Source: Pleurodeles waltl | Taxonomy: Eukaryota; Chordata; Amphibia; Caudata; Salamandridae | Reading direction: 5' to 3' | NCBI RefSeq assembly: GCF_031143425.1 | Contig: NC_090437.1 | Coordinates: 1,175,742,863-1,175,806,862, forward strand | DNA length: 64,000 nt | Part shown: positions 33,481 to 45,262 of the stretch, piece by piece | Layout: every line of letters begins with the position of its first letter | Position numbering within the stretch: position 1 is the first letter of the stretch | Made by a program: the position numbers and the translations under genes | The notes under the pieces: generated by a model | What the model saw: the letters and a program-made list of their open reading frames with translations, nothing else | Databases searched by the model: none | What the model was told of the DNA's origin: nothing

Positions 33481-34690
33481 ATTGTTGGATTTTTTGTATT
33501 GGAGATGATTGGTACATTTAGTTTTTTAGAATATAATTGATTGGCACATGTACTGAGGCTTAACATGCACTTTCGTGCTAAAAGCACTTTAGCATTGGCA
33601 TTTTTTGATAATGAGAAACTTTATGTCAGTAATGTTGTGACCAAGATGTGATGGTTTGGATATTCGTTTGCACTAAAAAAATATGTGGGTGCACATGTAA
33701 ACATGCACCCTTTCTTTTGTTCCAGCACTTTATTATTGCCCATGTATAAATCAAATTACAGCTCATTTCAAGATGCTGAAATCATATACTTTCATTAAGA
33801 AATTTTTAATAATACTTGAATTTCTATAATTCGTTACACTAAATGGGCATATTCCAATTAATTTAATGGTTGTCTATATCACGCATTATGGACGCCTCAC
33901 TATCTCACCTGTTCATGTAGTAAAAAAGAAAAAAAGAACATGGAAACGGAAAATTACATGAAACTGTCTGTCTTAGTCTAAGCTCCCTTCCCGTTGTTGC
34001 TCTATTTTTTTTTTTTTTTTTAACAAATATGACCTGTAAATATTGTTTGGTGTTTATTAGGCACAATATGTTAGAATGGATTATCCTATCAAAGAGGCAT
34101 GCAGTTAATTAAGTACTTTATAGTGATTATATTTGTCTCCTGAATAGATTTCAATTTATACCTCATTTGTTTAATTTTGCTAATTTTGTTCATTATTGTG
34201 CTTGGAGCTTAAAAATGTAAAACATAATGAGAAGTAAGATTTGCTCATGCTCCATAAAGATTCTCTTGTAACAGTGAAAAAGTGAGTAAGGTAAAGTGAA
34301 ACTATTGCAGTGGAGGCTGGAGATGGACAAAGTTTGCATTAATATAAAGCATTCTAATTGTTTTAAGAAACTGTGAAAGGACTTTGAAGCACTTTGTCAC
34401 TTTAAATTGAGTGTTTGTAGTAAAGGCCTCTATGGTCCAGTTGAAGGCAAACGTGTCAACAGTTTGATGCAGATCCTTAACTGGTTTGTTGCAAAGACAG
34501 CTCTGTGGTGTCCTTCGAACCAGTCCTTGTGTGTTAAGGGCGGCTCCAGGCAGTCCTCACACTGGAGTGATTTCTTTTGACTTAATATAGCCTTGGGAGC
34601 TGGGGAAGAGCTTCCCACCACCTGAGGCTTTTTTTTTTCTTTGAAACACACATGGCACACTAACATCATTACAGAGAAAATCACTACAGA
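33481..34690. other. AT-rich unassigned DNA
   Basis: No coding motif. A T-run of about 18 at 34,005-34,022 could be the poly(A) tail of a minus-strand retroelement, but no element body was recognised next to it. Confidence 0.45.
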
Positions 34691-34696
34691 GAAAAC

Positions 34697-34732
34697 GAAA
34701 GTGAAGTGAGCCGATCAACTCATTTCACTTTC
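34697..34732. other. 14-bp inverted repeat hairpin
   Basis: GAAAGTGAAGTGAG and CTCATTTCACTTTC are complementary at 13 of 14 positions, with a CCGATCAA loop. It sits at the start of a G/C-poor block (34,740-35,350) with a separate repeat character and may mark an element end; nothing else supports that. Confidence 0.5.
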
Positions 34733-35639
34733 ACTACATCATACTCGGGGAGATATCTCAGTCAACGACCACTGATTCAGACTGGAGAGGCATCATTGGA
34801 AAGGGGAGTATCTTCCTATCAAATGATACCATTGGCTAATGGATCCCTGCTTGGAAGTTGCTGCAGGAGGGCGATCCCCAAGCAGGGATCCACCTACTAG
34901 AACACAAAGGACCAGTTTTTGAGGGGGGCTTGCAATGGGGTAGTGCACCCCCCTCTTCCAGGCCCAATAAGTCTTTTTGCCCACCCCAGGAGCAGAATGG
35001 AGGATGTTACTTCCAATATGCCTTAAGGGGGCAGAAAGTCCACTAGACACCATGGAATTGTTTTGTTCCTATGGTGGAGGTAGCCCTCCTAGGCATTTTG
35101 GCCTAGGTCCCACCCACTAAATAAATCTCAGCAGTCTTTCTGCCCCCATCGGGGACAGATAAGAGGCATTTTTTGCTCTAATCTACCCCCAGAGGAGAGG
35201 CAGAAAGCTAACTAGACACTAGGGAGGTTTTTTTATTACTGCAACATGTGGGGTTACACATCAGGCATGAGCTCCACTTCCAATATTATTACCAACAGTC
35301 TCTCCCTGGTGACTAAAGCAGCCCCATCTTTTTGGCAAGAAGGGACATTTTGATTTTGGGTGATTTTTTTTTCTATACTTCCGGGTAGCAGATTTAGACT
35401 AAGTTCCAATATCTTCCTTCTTCAATGTCGAGTGGCTGCACTTTTCAAGCTCGGGTCAGCTGCCACCTGGGGAAACCTACCAAACCCAGATAATTATGGG
35501 AGCTAGGCAACCGAGGGAGTTCAGGGTGATATGCCTTGCTTGAATACCATAACTTTTTCATCCCTTTAATGCCATGAAAACCATTAAAGTTTACTTAAAA
35601 TTGTGCATTTACCTTGGATTTCTGTAACGTAGTCCTCTG

Positions 35640-36540
35640 GATTCATCAGGAATCCACAAAATTTGTGCCTTCCACGAGACTCCCATTGACCTTGGTTTGA
35701 TGCTTGCCTGTCGAGTGTGGCCCAGCCACACAAGTGGGGTAGCATTTTTATAAGGACAAGTGGAGGAATGGCAAGAGGTAGGAACTTTGTGGCTCCCTGC
35801 AGATTCCAGAACTTTCCATCACAGAAATGTGAGGACTTAAGTCAAACCATCCAGGATTCCCCAAGGAGTCTAGTGTTAAAAAATGTACAGGTTTGCTGGG
35901 TTTCCCTAGGTGCCAGCTGAGCTAGCGTCCAAACTCCACAGCTATCCACTTTCCAAAACACAGGTAAGTTTTGAGTGGAAAATTGTGATGTATCCATGTT
36001 ACATTTCCTGTTGTGGGCACCAGGCCCACCCACAGAAGTGAGGTACCATTTTTATCAGAAGACTTAGGGGAATGCTGGGTGGAAGGATGTTAATGGCTCC
36101 CCACAGATTTCAAACCTTTTCATCACAGAAATATGAGGAACATTTGCTTTTAGTAAACAGTAAACAGTTTGAGGTTTGCAATGGATTATGGGTAATACAA
36201 CCTGGTAAGAGAAATGCAAATCACCCCATCCTGGGTTCTTTTAGGTGTTTTGTTTTAAAAAATGTATAGGTTTTCTAGGCTTCCTTAGTTTCCAGCGACC
36301 TAAGGTCAAAAAAATTGGTCAATTTTGAGTGGAAAAAGGTGATGTATCCATGTTGCATTTTGGGCTGCTTCCTGTTGCCGGCACTGGGCTTATCCGCACA
36401 AGTGATGTACCATTTTTATCAGAAAACATGTGGTAGCATAGAAGTGGGATGTTTATTATTACCAATTGGGTGTCGCTGCATTTGTGCCTTCTAAATGAAA
36501 GCCAGATACAAATAACCACTGCTCCTAAAATCCATATCTT
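35640..36540. repeat. Imperfect tandem repeat, unit about 300-360 bp
   Basis: Three diverged units share a series of words: a CCACACAAGTGGGGTAGCAT-like start (35,733; 36,030 as CCACAGAAGTGAGGTACCAT; 36,396 as CGCACAAGTGATGTACCAT), then TTTTTAT, a CATCACAGAAAT block (35,817; 36,121), an AAAATGTA(C/T)AGGTTT block (35,880; 36,258), and a TTTTGAGTGGAAAA block (35,968; 36,325) followed by GTGATGTATCCATGTT. No protein is encoded. It is part of a dispersed repeat whose element class I cannot prove. Confidence 0.75.
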
Positions 36541-37084
36541 GTACCCATTTCAGAAATGCACAGGTACCTTGATACCTATTTGTCACTCTACATATTTCAC
36601 CATATGAACTGGTCTCTAATCAGTGCCCAATCAAGGCCTATTGTATGGTGCAAACCCATGGGTTTCATGCTAGTTTGCACCACAAACAGTAAGTAGGTTG
36701 AAAGCACAAAAAATGGGGAAATGGGCTACCTCTTTGAAAAATGCCATAACTGTGGTAAAAAAAATTGTTTTTTTATTTAGCTCTGCATGTTTCTGAAAGC
36801 TGAGAAAATGGTGACTTTAGCACTTTAAACTAATCGTTGATACCATTTTAAAGAAATGAAACAGACAAGGGAGTAACCAGAAAATGAAAATACCCTTCAC
36901 TTTGAACCAAAGCTCTGATGGCACCAAGCAAGCAAAGCGAGCCATCTCGACCCTCCTCAGAAGATCGTACTTGTCTCTTAGATCCAAGCATCTATTGATT
37001 CATTTTTTCATCCTTCCATCTGCCCGCTGATGTCCTTAATTTCACCTTTGCATTCTGTCATACATTCAGTCTTTCATCCAACAT
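36541..37084. other. Unassigned DNA leading into the TCCA array
   Basis: Unremarkable AT-rich sequence to about 36,980. From there it becomes CATC/TCCA-rich, the left flank of the simple-repeat array into which the 37,088 MITE inserted. Confidence 0.5.
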
Positions 37085-37087
37085 TCA

Positions 37088-37701
37088 GGGCCTCATTCTG
37101 ACCCTGGCGGTCTATGACCGCCAGGGTGGAGGCTGGCTGAAGCACCGCCAACAGGCTGGCAGTGCTTCATATTGTATTCCGACCGCGGTCGCCCAGCCGG
37201 GTCCGGCGGTTTCCCGCCGGATTTCCCCCGGCTGGGGGAATCCTCCACGGGGGCGCTGCTTGCAGCGCCGCCATGGGGATTCCGACCCCCTTCCCGCCAT
37301 CCTGTTCCTGGCGGTTTTTACCGCCAGGAACAGGATGGCGGGAACGGGTGTCGTGGGGCCCCTGCGGGCCCCTGCACTGGCCATGCCACTGGCATGGGCA
37401 GTGCAGGGGCCCCCTAACAGGGCCCCACAAGGATTTTCACTGTCTGCATTGCAGACAGTGAAAATCGCGACGGGTGCAACTGCACCCGTCGCACCCCTGC
37501 AACTCCGCCGGCTCCATTCGGAGCCGGCTTCATTGTTGCAGGGCCTTTCCCGCTGGGCCGGCGGGCGATCTTTTGGCGGTCGCCCGCCGGCCCAGCGGGA
37601 AAGTCGAAATGACCCCGCGGTCTTTTGACCGCGGAGCGGTCTTTCGACGGGGTTACTTTGGCGGGCGGCGTCCACTGCCCGCCAAAGTTAGAATGACCCC
37701 C
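37088..37701. mobile_element. GC-rich hairpin-chain Harbinger MITE, 614 bp, TSD TCA
   Basis: Left end GGGCCTCATTCTGACCCTGG; right end, read inward, GGGGGTCATTCTAACTTTGG. TCA flanks both sides (37,085-37,087 and 37,702-37,704). The body is a run of near-perfect palindromes: CCTGGCGGTCTATGACCGCC near 37,104; GGCGCTGCTTGCAGCGCC at 37,252-37,269; a CCTGGCGG...CCGCCAGG stem near 37,307; a CACTGTCTGCATTGCAGACAGTG stem near 37,438; GCCGGCTCC...GGAGCCGGC near 37,508; and a long CCCGCTGGGCC stem near 37,549-37,603. It is related to the 46,201 element and to the 57,392 Harbinger end. Its right half is repeated in the tandem duplication. Confidence 0.85.
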
Positions 37702-37704
37702 TCA

Positions 37705-38995
37705 GTCTGTTACCATTCTGTCCATCCATCTGCCCATCCATTTAGAAAGCTATCCATCTACCTTCAAACATATCCATCAATCATATCCATCCTTTCACTC
37801 AAATATCCAACCTTTCACTTATCCATTCCCCCTTTCATCCATTCATCCATCAGTCTTTTCAGTCATATAGCCATCTATTCCTTTCACTCATCCATCCACC
37901 CTTTTAATCATCCGTCCAACCTTTCACTCCATACACCCATCCATTCTCCCTTTCAGTCCTCCACCCAAACATACGTTTACTCAGCCATCCATCCTTTCAC
38001 TCATCCATCCACTCTTCAACCCATCCATCCACTCTTATATCCGTCCATCCTTTCACTCATCCATCTGTCTACCCTTTCATCCACCCATCCATCTACCCTC
38101 CCTTTCAACCATCATCCATGCTTTAATTCATCCATCCCTACATCCATCCTTTCAATCAGTTATCCATCATTCTTACATCCTTCCTTACACTCATCCATCC
38201 ATCCACCCTTTTTACTCAGTCCAATGAGCCGGCTATCCTTCCACTCATTATTCCATCCATTTGTCCTTTCACAAATCGATCCATCCTTTCACTCATCCAT
38301 TAATCCTATCTCCCATCCATCCATCCACCTCAACATTCATCTGTCCATCCACTCATCCATCCATACATCCTTCCTCCCTTTCACTCATCCATCCTTGCAT
38401 CCAGCCTTTCATTTATTGATCCATGCATCAATCCATCCGTCTTTTTATTCACCATCCATCCACCATTTCATTCACACATGCATCCATCGATCTATCCATC
38501 CACCTTTTCACTCATCTATCTATCCTTTCACTCATTCATCCATCTACTCCTTCACACTTTCACTCATTCATCCATCCACCCTTTCGTCCAGCCATCTATC
38601 TATCCTCACTTTCACTCATTCATTCATCCTTTCACTCATCCGTTCTTACATCAATCATATCACTCAGCCATCCATCTTTCCACTCATCCTCCCATCCACC
38701 CTGTCAACCCACCTATCCACCGATCCATCCATCCATTCATCCATCCATTTAGTATCCATGTTACTCTTTCACTCTATCGTCCATCTATCCTTTCTCTCAT
38801 CATCCATCTACCCTTTCACACATAAATCTATTCATCCATCCTTCCTCCCTTTCACTCATCAATCTTTTCACTCATTAATGTATTCATCTATCTATCCACT
38901 CCTTCACTCACCCATCCACCCTTTCACTCACACATCCATCCATTCGGTCACTCACCTTCCTACCCTTTCCCATAAAATTCTGAGCCTTTGTCTGC
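37705..38995. repeat. Degenerate TCCA/CACT simple-repeat array
   Basis: 1.3 kb of CATCCATCC, CCTTTCACTCATCC and related words, an imperfect tetranucleotide-derived array. It continues the sequence left of the MITE (36,985-37,084), so the MITE inserted into it. The 512-residue His/Ser/Ile/Pro frame across it is an effect of a repeat that lacks stop-codon words. Confidence 0.93.
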
Positions 38996-39544
38996 TCAGT
39001 TGCAGGCAGTAAAGGCTCATAAAAATCTCACCCCTACTGTAGCTGCTGAAGTAGGTGGTTGATGATGCCCCTGAAACGAGAGCCCTTTTTTCTATTTTTC
39101 CATAAAAGACAAAATGGCTATATTCTGGCTATGTTCTCAGTACTTTCCAGGAGAATTTACAAACCCTGGGTAGCTTTAGAATCCCCAGGATATTGGAAAA
39201 GAAGGATACACATTTTGCATGGTTAACTTATGTGGACAAAACGTTATTAAGGTTTATGCACAAACTTCCCCACATAGACTAAAAAAGGTTTTGCACTCGG
39301 GGGGAGGGCCTAGCAGCGAAAGGGTTACAATAACATAAATTACTTTATGACTCATGTTGGTTGTACTGTCGCCTCTCCTTTTTGGTACAGCTATAGAAAG
39401 GAGACTCAGGGCCATAGTATGAGTTTGGCAGTCCTGGAAGTCCGCCATGGGGGCAGTACAACTGCCGCAGTGTTGGTGGTTCAACCACCATATGACGACA
39501 CATGTGGGTGTCAAATCGTCCATGCTGGAGCTTCGATAAATCTC
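38996..39544. other. Spacer with a Harbinger-like end fragment
   Basis: Mostly unassigned. At about 39,409 the sequence GGGCCATAGTATGAGTTTGG followed by CAGTCC and complementary GGCGG/CCGCC-type words resembles the terminus of the Harbinger elements here (4,241 and 57,392). No matching right end was found before the L1 reading starts at about 39,545. Confidence 0.4.
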
Positions 39545-40555
39545 TTTTAGCAGATGAAGGATGAGTACAGATTCTTAAAACTTCGGTCACTGATTTTTTA
39601 AAGATCAACAAAGACTCTGCATCCTTATTCTCCATTTGGGAATCACCTAAGGGTCACATAAGAGGTGAAACAATATCTTATAAATCTTATATGGTCAAAC
39701 TAGCTAAGGAAAAGGTAAAGAGCTCCAATAGGTGCTTAATCAAGCACAAAGAGCCCTCCAGACCGCTCATGATTCAAAGGCAATCATAAGACTGAGTGAG
39801 GCACAGGCTAAGTTTGTATCTCGCAAGATAGTTAATCAACATACAAGCTTGCATAGATTTTATGAGGAGAGCGAACACGTAGGTAAATTTATGTCCGGGT
39901 CTGTGAAAAAAATAAAATCTAATAAAGACATTATTAAAACTATTTTTGATGAGGTACAAGGTATACACATCAATCACCCTGAAGATATTGAAAGGGTCTT
40001 TTTATTCCACTATTTAAAAATCTATACTTCCTCTCTTCCAAACAATGTCCAGCTGATTCATCAATACCTTGATGCATTAAACTTACCAATATTAGACGAG
40101 ATATCTAGGGTAAAACTTGTATAACCTATCTCACTTCTTGAAGTTAAGGAGGCCATGATGGATTCATCGAATGGGAAGGCTTGTGGGGAAGATGGCCTCC
40201 TGGCTGAAGTCTACAAAGCTCTTGTAGGCTAATTAGATGGGTGCTTGGTTTCTCGGTTCAATAATATTTTCCAGGGGTCAGAGATTCCAGCATCTTTTAC
40301 AAAGGCTACCGTTATCAGCTTACTAAAAACGATAGGCCATCTCAAAAACCCGACCCTCATCGTCCGATTAGTTTACTTAATTTTGATTATAAACTTTTAG
40401 CAAAGATCTTGGCACAAAGAATTACCTCAGTAGCAAAAGGCTTAATTCATGAAGATCAGTGTGGTTTTCTGCCGGGTAGGCCGCTAGCGACAAATACTAA
40501 CTTCCTAATTCAGGCTATTGATTATTATTCCCACAATAACAAACTGACTTCCATT
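39545..40555 (+). pseudogene. L1 ORF2 fragment, duplicated copy 1
   Basis: L1-type ORF2 in shifting frames: FLKINKDSASLFSIWE (about 39,597), LSEAQAKFVSRKI (39,792-39,830), the 130-residue stretch 39,732-40,124, GKACGEDGLLAEVYKAL (about 40,178-40,228; the GKAPGPDGLPAEFYK box) and GLIHEDQCGFLPGRPLATNT (40,439-40,498). It ends abruptly at the duplication junction (40,555), where the following MITE half begins. The same segment with its natural continuation is at 42,839-44,235. Confidence 0.8.
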
Positions 40556-43500
40556 GCAGCGCCGCCATGGGGATTCCGACCCCCTTCCCGCCATCCTGTT
40601 CCTGGCGGTTTTTACCGCCAGGAACAGGATGGCGGGAACGGGTGTTGTGGGGCCCCTGGGGGCCCCTGCACTGGCCATGCCACTGGCATGGGCAGTGCAG
40701 GGGCCCCCTAACAGGGCCCCACAAGGATTTTCACTGTCTGCATTGCAGACAGTGAAAATCGCGACGGGTGCAACTGCACCCGTCGCACCCCTGCAACTCC
40801 GCCGGCTCCATTCGGAGCCGGCTTCATTGTTGCAGGGCCTTTCCCGCTGGGCCGGCGGGCGATCTTTTGGCGGTCGCCCGCCGGCCCAGCGGGAAAGTCG
40901 AAATGACCCCGCGGTCTTTTGACCGCGGAGCGGTCTTTCGACGGGGTTACTTTGGCGGGCGGCGTCCACTGCCCGCCAAAGTTAGAATGACCCCCTCAGT
41001 CTGTTACCATTCTGTCCATCCATCTGCCCATCCATTTAGAAAGCTATCCATCTACCTTCAAACATATCCATCAATCATATCCATCCTTTCACTCAAATAT
41101 CCAACCTTTCACTTATCCATTCCCCCTTTCATCCATTCATCCATCAGTCTTTTCAGTCATATAGCCATCTATTCCTTTCACTCATCCATCCACCCTTTTA
41201 ATCATCCGTCCAACCTTTCACTCCATACACCCATCCATTCTCCCTTTCAGTCCTCCACCCAAACATACGTTTACTCAGCCATCCATCCTTTCACTCATCC
41301 ATCCACTCTTCAACCCATCCATCCACTCTTATATCCGTCCATCCTTTCACTCATCCATCTGTCTACCCTTTCATCCACCCATCCATCTACCCTCCCTTTC
41401 AACCATCATCCATGCTTTAATTCATCCATCCCTACATCCATCCTTTCAATCAGTTATCCATCATTCTTACATCCTTCCTTACACTCATCCATCCATCCAC
41501 CCTTTTTACTCAGTCCAATGAGCCGGCTATCCTTCCACTCATTATTCCATCCATTTGTCCTTTCACAAATCGATCCATCCTTTCACTCATCCATTAATCC
41601 TATCTCCCATCCATCCATCCACCTCAACATTCATCTGTCCATCCACTCATCCATCCATACATCCTTCCTCCCTTTCACTCATCCATCCTTGCATCCAGCC
41701 TTTCATTTATTGATCCATGCATCAATCCATCCGTCTTTTTATTCACCATCCATCCACCATTTCATTCACACAGGCATCCATCGATCTATCCATCCACCTT
41801 TTCACTCATCTATCTATCCTTTCAATCATTCATCCATCTACTCCTTCACACTTTCACTCATTCATCCATCCACCCTTTCGTCCAGCCATCTATCTATCCT
41901 CACTTTCACTCATTCATTCATCCTTTCACTCATCCGTTCTTACATCAATCATATCACTCAGCCATCCATCTTTCCACTCATCCTCCCATCCACCCTGTCA
42001 ACCCACCTATCCACCGATCCATCCATCCATTCATCCATCCATTTAGTATCCATGTTACTCTTTCACTCTATCGTCCATCTATCCTTTCTCTCATCATCCA
42101 TCTACCCTTTCACACATAAATCTATTCATCCATCCTTCCTCCCTTTCACTCATCAATCTTTTCACTCATTAATGTATTCATCTATCTATCCACTCCTTCA
42201 CTCACCCATCCACCCTTTCACTCACACATCCATCCATTCGGTCACTCACCTTCCTACCCTTTCCCATAAAATTCTGAGCCTTTGTCTGCTCAGTTGCAGG
42301 CAGTAAAGGCTCATAAAAATCTCACCCCTACTGTAGCTGCTGAAGTAGGTTGTTGATGATGCCCCTGAAACGAGAGCCCTTTTTTCTATTTTTCCATAAA
42401 AGACAAAATGGCTATATTCTGGCTATTTTCTCAGTACTTTCCAGGAGAATTTACAAACCCTGGGTAGCTTTAGAATCCCCAGGATATTGGAAAAGAAGGA
42501 TACACATTTTGCATGGTTAGCTTATGTGGACAAAACGTTATTAAGGTCTATGCACAAACTTCCCCACATAGACTAAAAAAGGTTTTGCACTCGGGGGGAG
42601 GGCCTAGCAGCGAAAGGGTTACAATAACATAAATTACTTTATGACTCATGTTGGTTGTACTGTCGCCTCTCCTTTTTGGTACAGCTATAGAAAGGAGACT
42701 GAGGGCCATAGTATGAGTTTGGCAGTCCTGGAAGTCCGCCATGGGGGCAGTACAACTGCCGCAGTGTTGGTGGTTCAACCACCATATGACGACACATGTG
42801 GGTGTCAAATCGTCCATGCTGGAGCTTCGATAAATCTCTTTTAGCAGATGAAGGATGAGTACAGATTCTTAAAACTTCGGTCACTGATTTTTTAAAGATC
42901 AACAAAGACTCTGCATCCTTATTCTCCATTTGGGAATCACCTAAGGGTCACATAAGAGGTGAAACAATATCTTATAAATCTTATATGGTCAAACTAGCTA
43001 AGGAAAAGGTAAAGAGCTCCAATAGGTGCTTAATCAAGCACAAAGAGCCCTCCAGACCGCTCATGATTCAAAGGCAATCATAAGACTGAGTGAGGCACAG
43101 GCTAAGTTTGTATCTCGCAAGATAGTTAATCAACATACAAGCTTGCATAGATTTTATGAGGAGAGCGAACACGTAGGTAAATTTATGTCCGGGTCTGTGA
43201 AAAAAATAAAATCTAATAAAGACATTATTAAAACTATTTTTGATGAGGTACAAGGTATACACATCAATCACCCTGAAGATATTGAAAGGGTCTTTTTATT
43301 CCACTATTTAAAAATCTATACTTCCTCTCTTCCAAACAATGTCCAGCTGATTCATCAATACCTTGATGCATTAAACTTACCAATATTAGACGAGATATCT
43401 AGGGTAAAACTTGTATAACCTATCTCACTTCTTGAAGTTAAGGAGGCCATGATGGATTCATCGAATGGGAAGGCTTGTGGGGAAGATGGCCTCCTGGCTG

Positions 43501-43849
43501 AAGTCTACAAAGCTCTTGTAGGCTAATTAGATGGGTGCTTGGTTTCTCTGTTCAATAATATTTTCCAGGGGTCAGAGATTCCAGCATCTTTTACAAAGGC
43601 TACCGTTATCAGCTTACTAAAAACGATAGGCCATTTCAAAAACCCGACCCTCATCGTCCGATTAGTTTACTTAATTTTGATTATAAACTTTTAGCAAAGA
43701 TCTTGGCACAAAGAATTACCTCAGTAGCAAAAGGCTTAATTCATGAAGATCAGTGTGGTTTTCTGCCGGGTAGGCCGCTAGCGACAAATACTAACTTCCT
43801 AATTCAGGCTATTGATTATTATTCCCACAATAACAAACTGACTTCCATT
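40556..43849. repeat. Tandem duplication, unit 2 (3,294 bp)
   Basis: Second unit, about 99.7 % identical to 37,262-40,555. It starts within the hairpin loop of the MITE, so the MITE here lacks its left half. It ends in the L1 at CTTCCATT, after which the natural L1 sequence (ATCATGCTGGACG) continues. The junction shares only TT between the two parental sequences. Confidence 0.95.
40999..42289. repeat. Degenerate TCCA/CACT simple-repeat array, duplicate
   Basis: Copy of 37,705-38,995 in duplication unit 2, differing at about two positions. Confidence 0.93.
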
Positions 43850-44235
43850 ATCATGCTGGACGCTGTGAAAGCGTTTGATTTAGTTCAAGATCCTAGCAAA
43901 GTTTAATTTTCCTAGGTAGTTTATCCAGGTACTGCGAAATCTTTGTTCTGTGAAAAATTCTGGTTAATACGCATGTAGCAGGAACTTTACAAGTTCATTG
44001 CGGCACCGTCAGGGATGCGCCCTTTTCAGGTGCTTTCCACGCTGTACATTGAGCCTCTAACAGCAGCACAGTGCCAAGATAATTCTATTCTCCTGCCCGT
44101 TCCTCAGGCACTAAAATTTAAACTGTTTGCTGATCATAAGATTTTTTATCTGGGGGATATAGGATTAATCATTCTAAGTCAGAAACTCTGTAATTTAATA
44201 CCACTGATAATATTCTTTCTTTGGATATATGGGCC
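42839..44235 (+). pseudogene. L1 ORF2 fragment, copy 2 with RT motif A
   Basis: Same start as copy 1 but continuing past the duplication end: CGFLPGRPLATNTNFLIQ (43,757-43,810), then IIMLDAVKAFDLV (43,850-43,888; the LLLDAEKAFD motif A). Decayed RT words follow to SLDIW at about 44,219. Several stops and frame changes. At 44,236 it is cut by a solo LTR and resumes at 47,157 with AQFHFSCPIRYL, so the LTR inserted cleanly into this L1. Confidence 0.8.
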
Positions 44236-45255
44236 TGTTGGACCTGGCTTTTTGACAGGGTCATCCCCGAACTGTTTGCCTCCTTCCTCCTATTGTTTCT
44301 CACCTGTTGTTGTTGGCTTTTGACCTCCGGGCACTTAACCACTGCTAACCAGTGCTAAAGTGCATATGCTCTCTGTGTAAATTATACTATTGATTGGTTT
44401 ATCCATGATTGGCTATTTAATTTACTTATAAGTCCCTAGTAGAGTGCACTATATGTGCCTAGGGCCTGTAGATTAAATGCTACTAGTGGGCCTGCAGCAC
44501 TGGTTGTGCCACCCACTTCAGTAGCCCCTTGACCTTGTCTCAGGCCTGCAAATGCAAGGCCTGTGTGTGCAGTTTCACTGCCACTTCGACTTGGCATTTA
44601 ACAGTACTTGCCAAGCCTAGAACTCCCCTATTTCTACATATAAGTCACCCCTAATGTGTGCCCTAGGTAACCCCTATAGCAGGGTGCTGTGTGGGTAAAA
44701 GGCAGGACAGGTACCTGTGTAGTTATGTGTCCTGGTAGTGTAAAACTCCTAAATTCGTTTTCACACTACTGTGAGGCCTGCTCCCTTCATAGGCTAACAT
44801 TGGGGCTGCTCTCATACATTGTTGAAGTGGCAGCTGCTGATCTGAAAGGAGCAGGAAGGTCATATTTAGTATGGCCAGAATGGTAATACAAAATCCTGCT
44901 GAATGGTGAAGTCGGATTTAATATTACTATTCTAGAAATGCCACTTTTAGAAAGTGAGCATTTCTTTGCACTTAAATCTTTCTGTGCCTTTCAATCCACG
45001 TCTGGCTAGGTTTAGTTGACAGCTCCTTGTGCATTCACTCAGACACACCCCAAACACAGGGTACTCAGCCTCACTTGCATACATCTGCATTTTGGATGGG
45101 TCTTCCTGGGCTGGGAGGGTGGAGGGCCTGCCCTCACACAAAGGACTACCACACCCCCTACTGGGACCCTGGCAGACAGGATTGAACTGAAAGGGGACCT
45201 GGTGCATTTCTTAGACACTCTTTGAAGTCACCCCCACTTCAAAGGCACAATTTAG

Positions 45256-45262
45256 TATAAAA
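45256..45262 (+). promoter_or_regulatory. TATA box of solo LTR B
   Basis: TATAAAA in the context TTTAGTATAAAACAGGGCC, about 1 kb from the LTR start. A homologous TATAAGT box exists on the minus strand of copy A (50,112-50,106), and both are followed by GGACTGCTGC-type sequence. Confidence 0.6.

Larger units (their letters stand above)
37262..40555. repeat. Tandem duplication, unit 1 (3,294 bp)
   Basis: Matches 40,556-43,849 at a constant offset of 3,294, with about eleven single-base differences (for example at 37,350, 38,476, 39,056, 39,410 and 40,247). It holds the right half of the GC-rich MITE, the TCCA array, a short unassigned segment and the start of an L1 ORF2 fragment. The unit begins at the loop of the GGCGCTGC-TT-GCAGCGCC hairpin. 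Confidence 0.95.

Noticed and set aside
34005..34022. Poly(T) run as a retroelement tail
   Set aside because: No element body or target duplication could be tied to it.
37474..39012. 512-residue open frame (and its duplicate at 40,768-42,306)
   Set aside because: It runs through the TCCA-type simple repeat, whose words lack stop codons, and gives monotonous His/Ser/Ile/Pro sequence. No domain, and alternative frames are open too.
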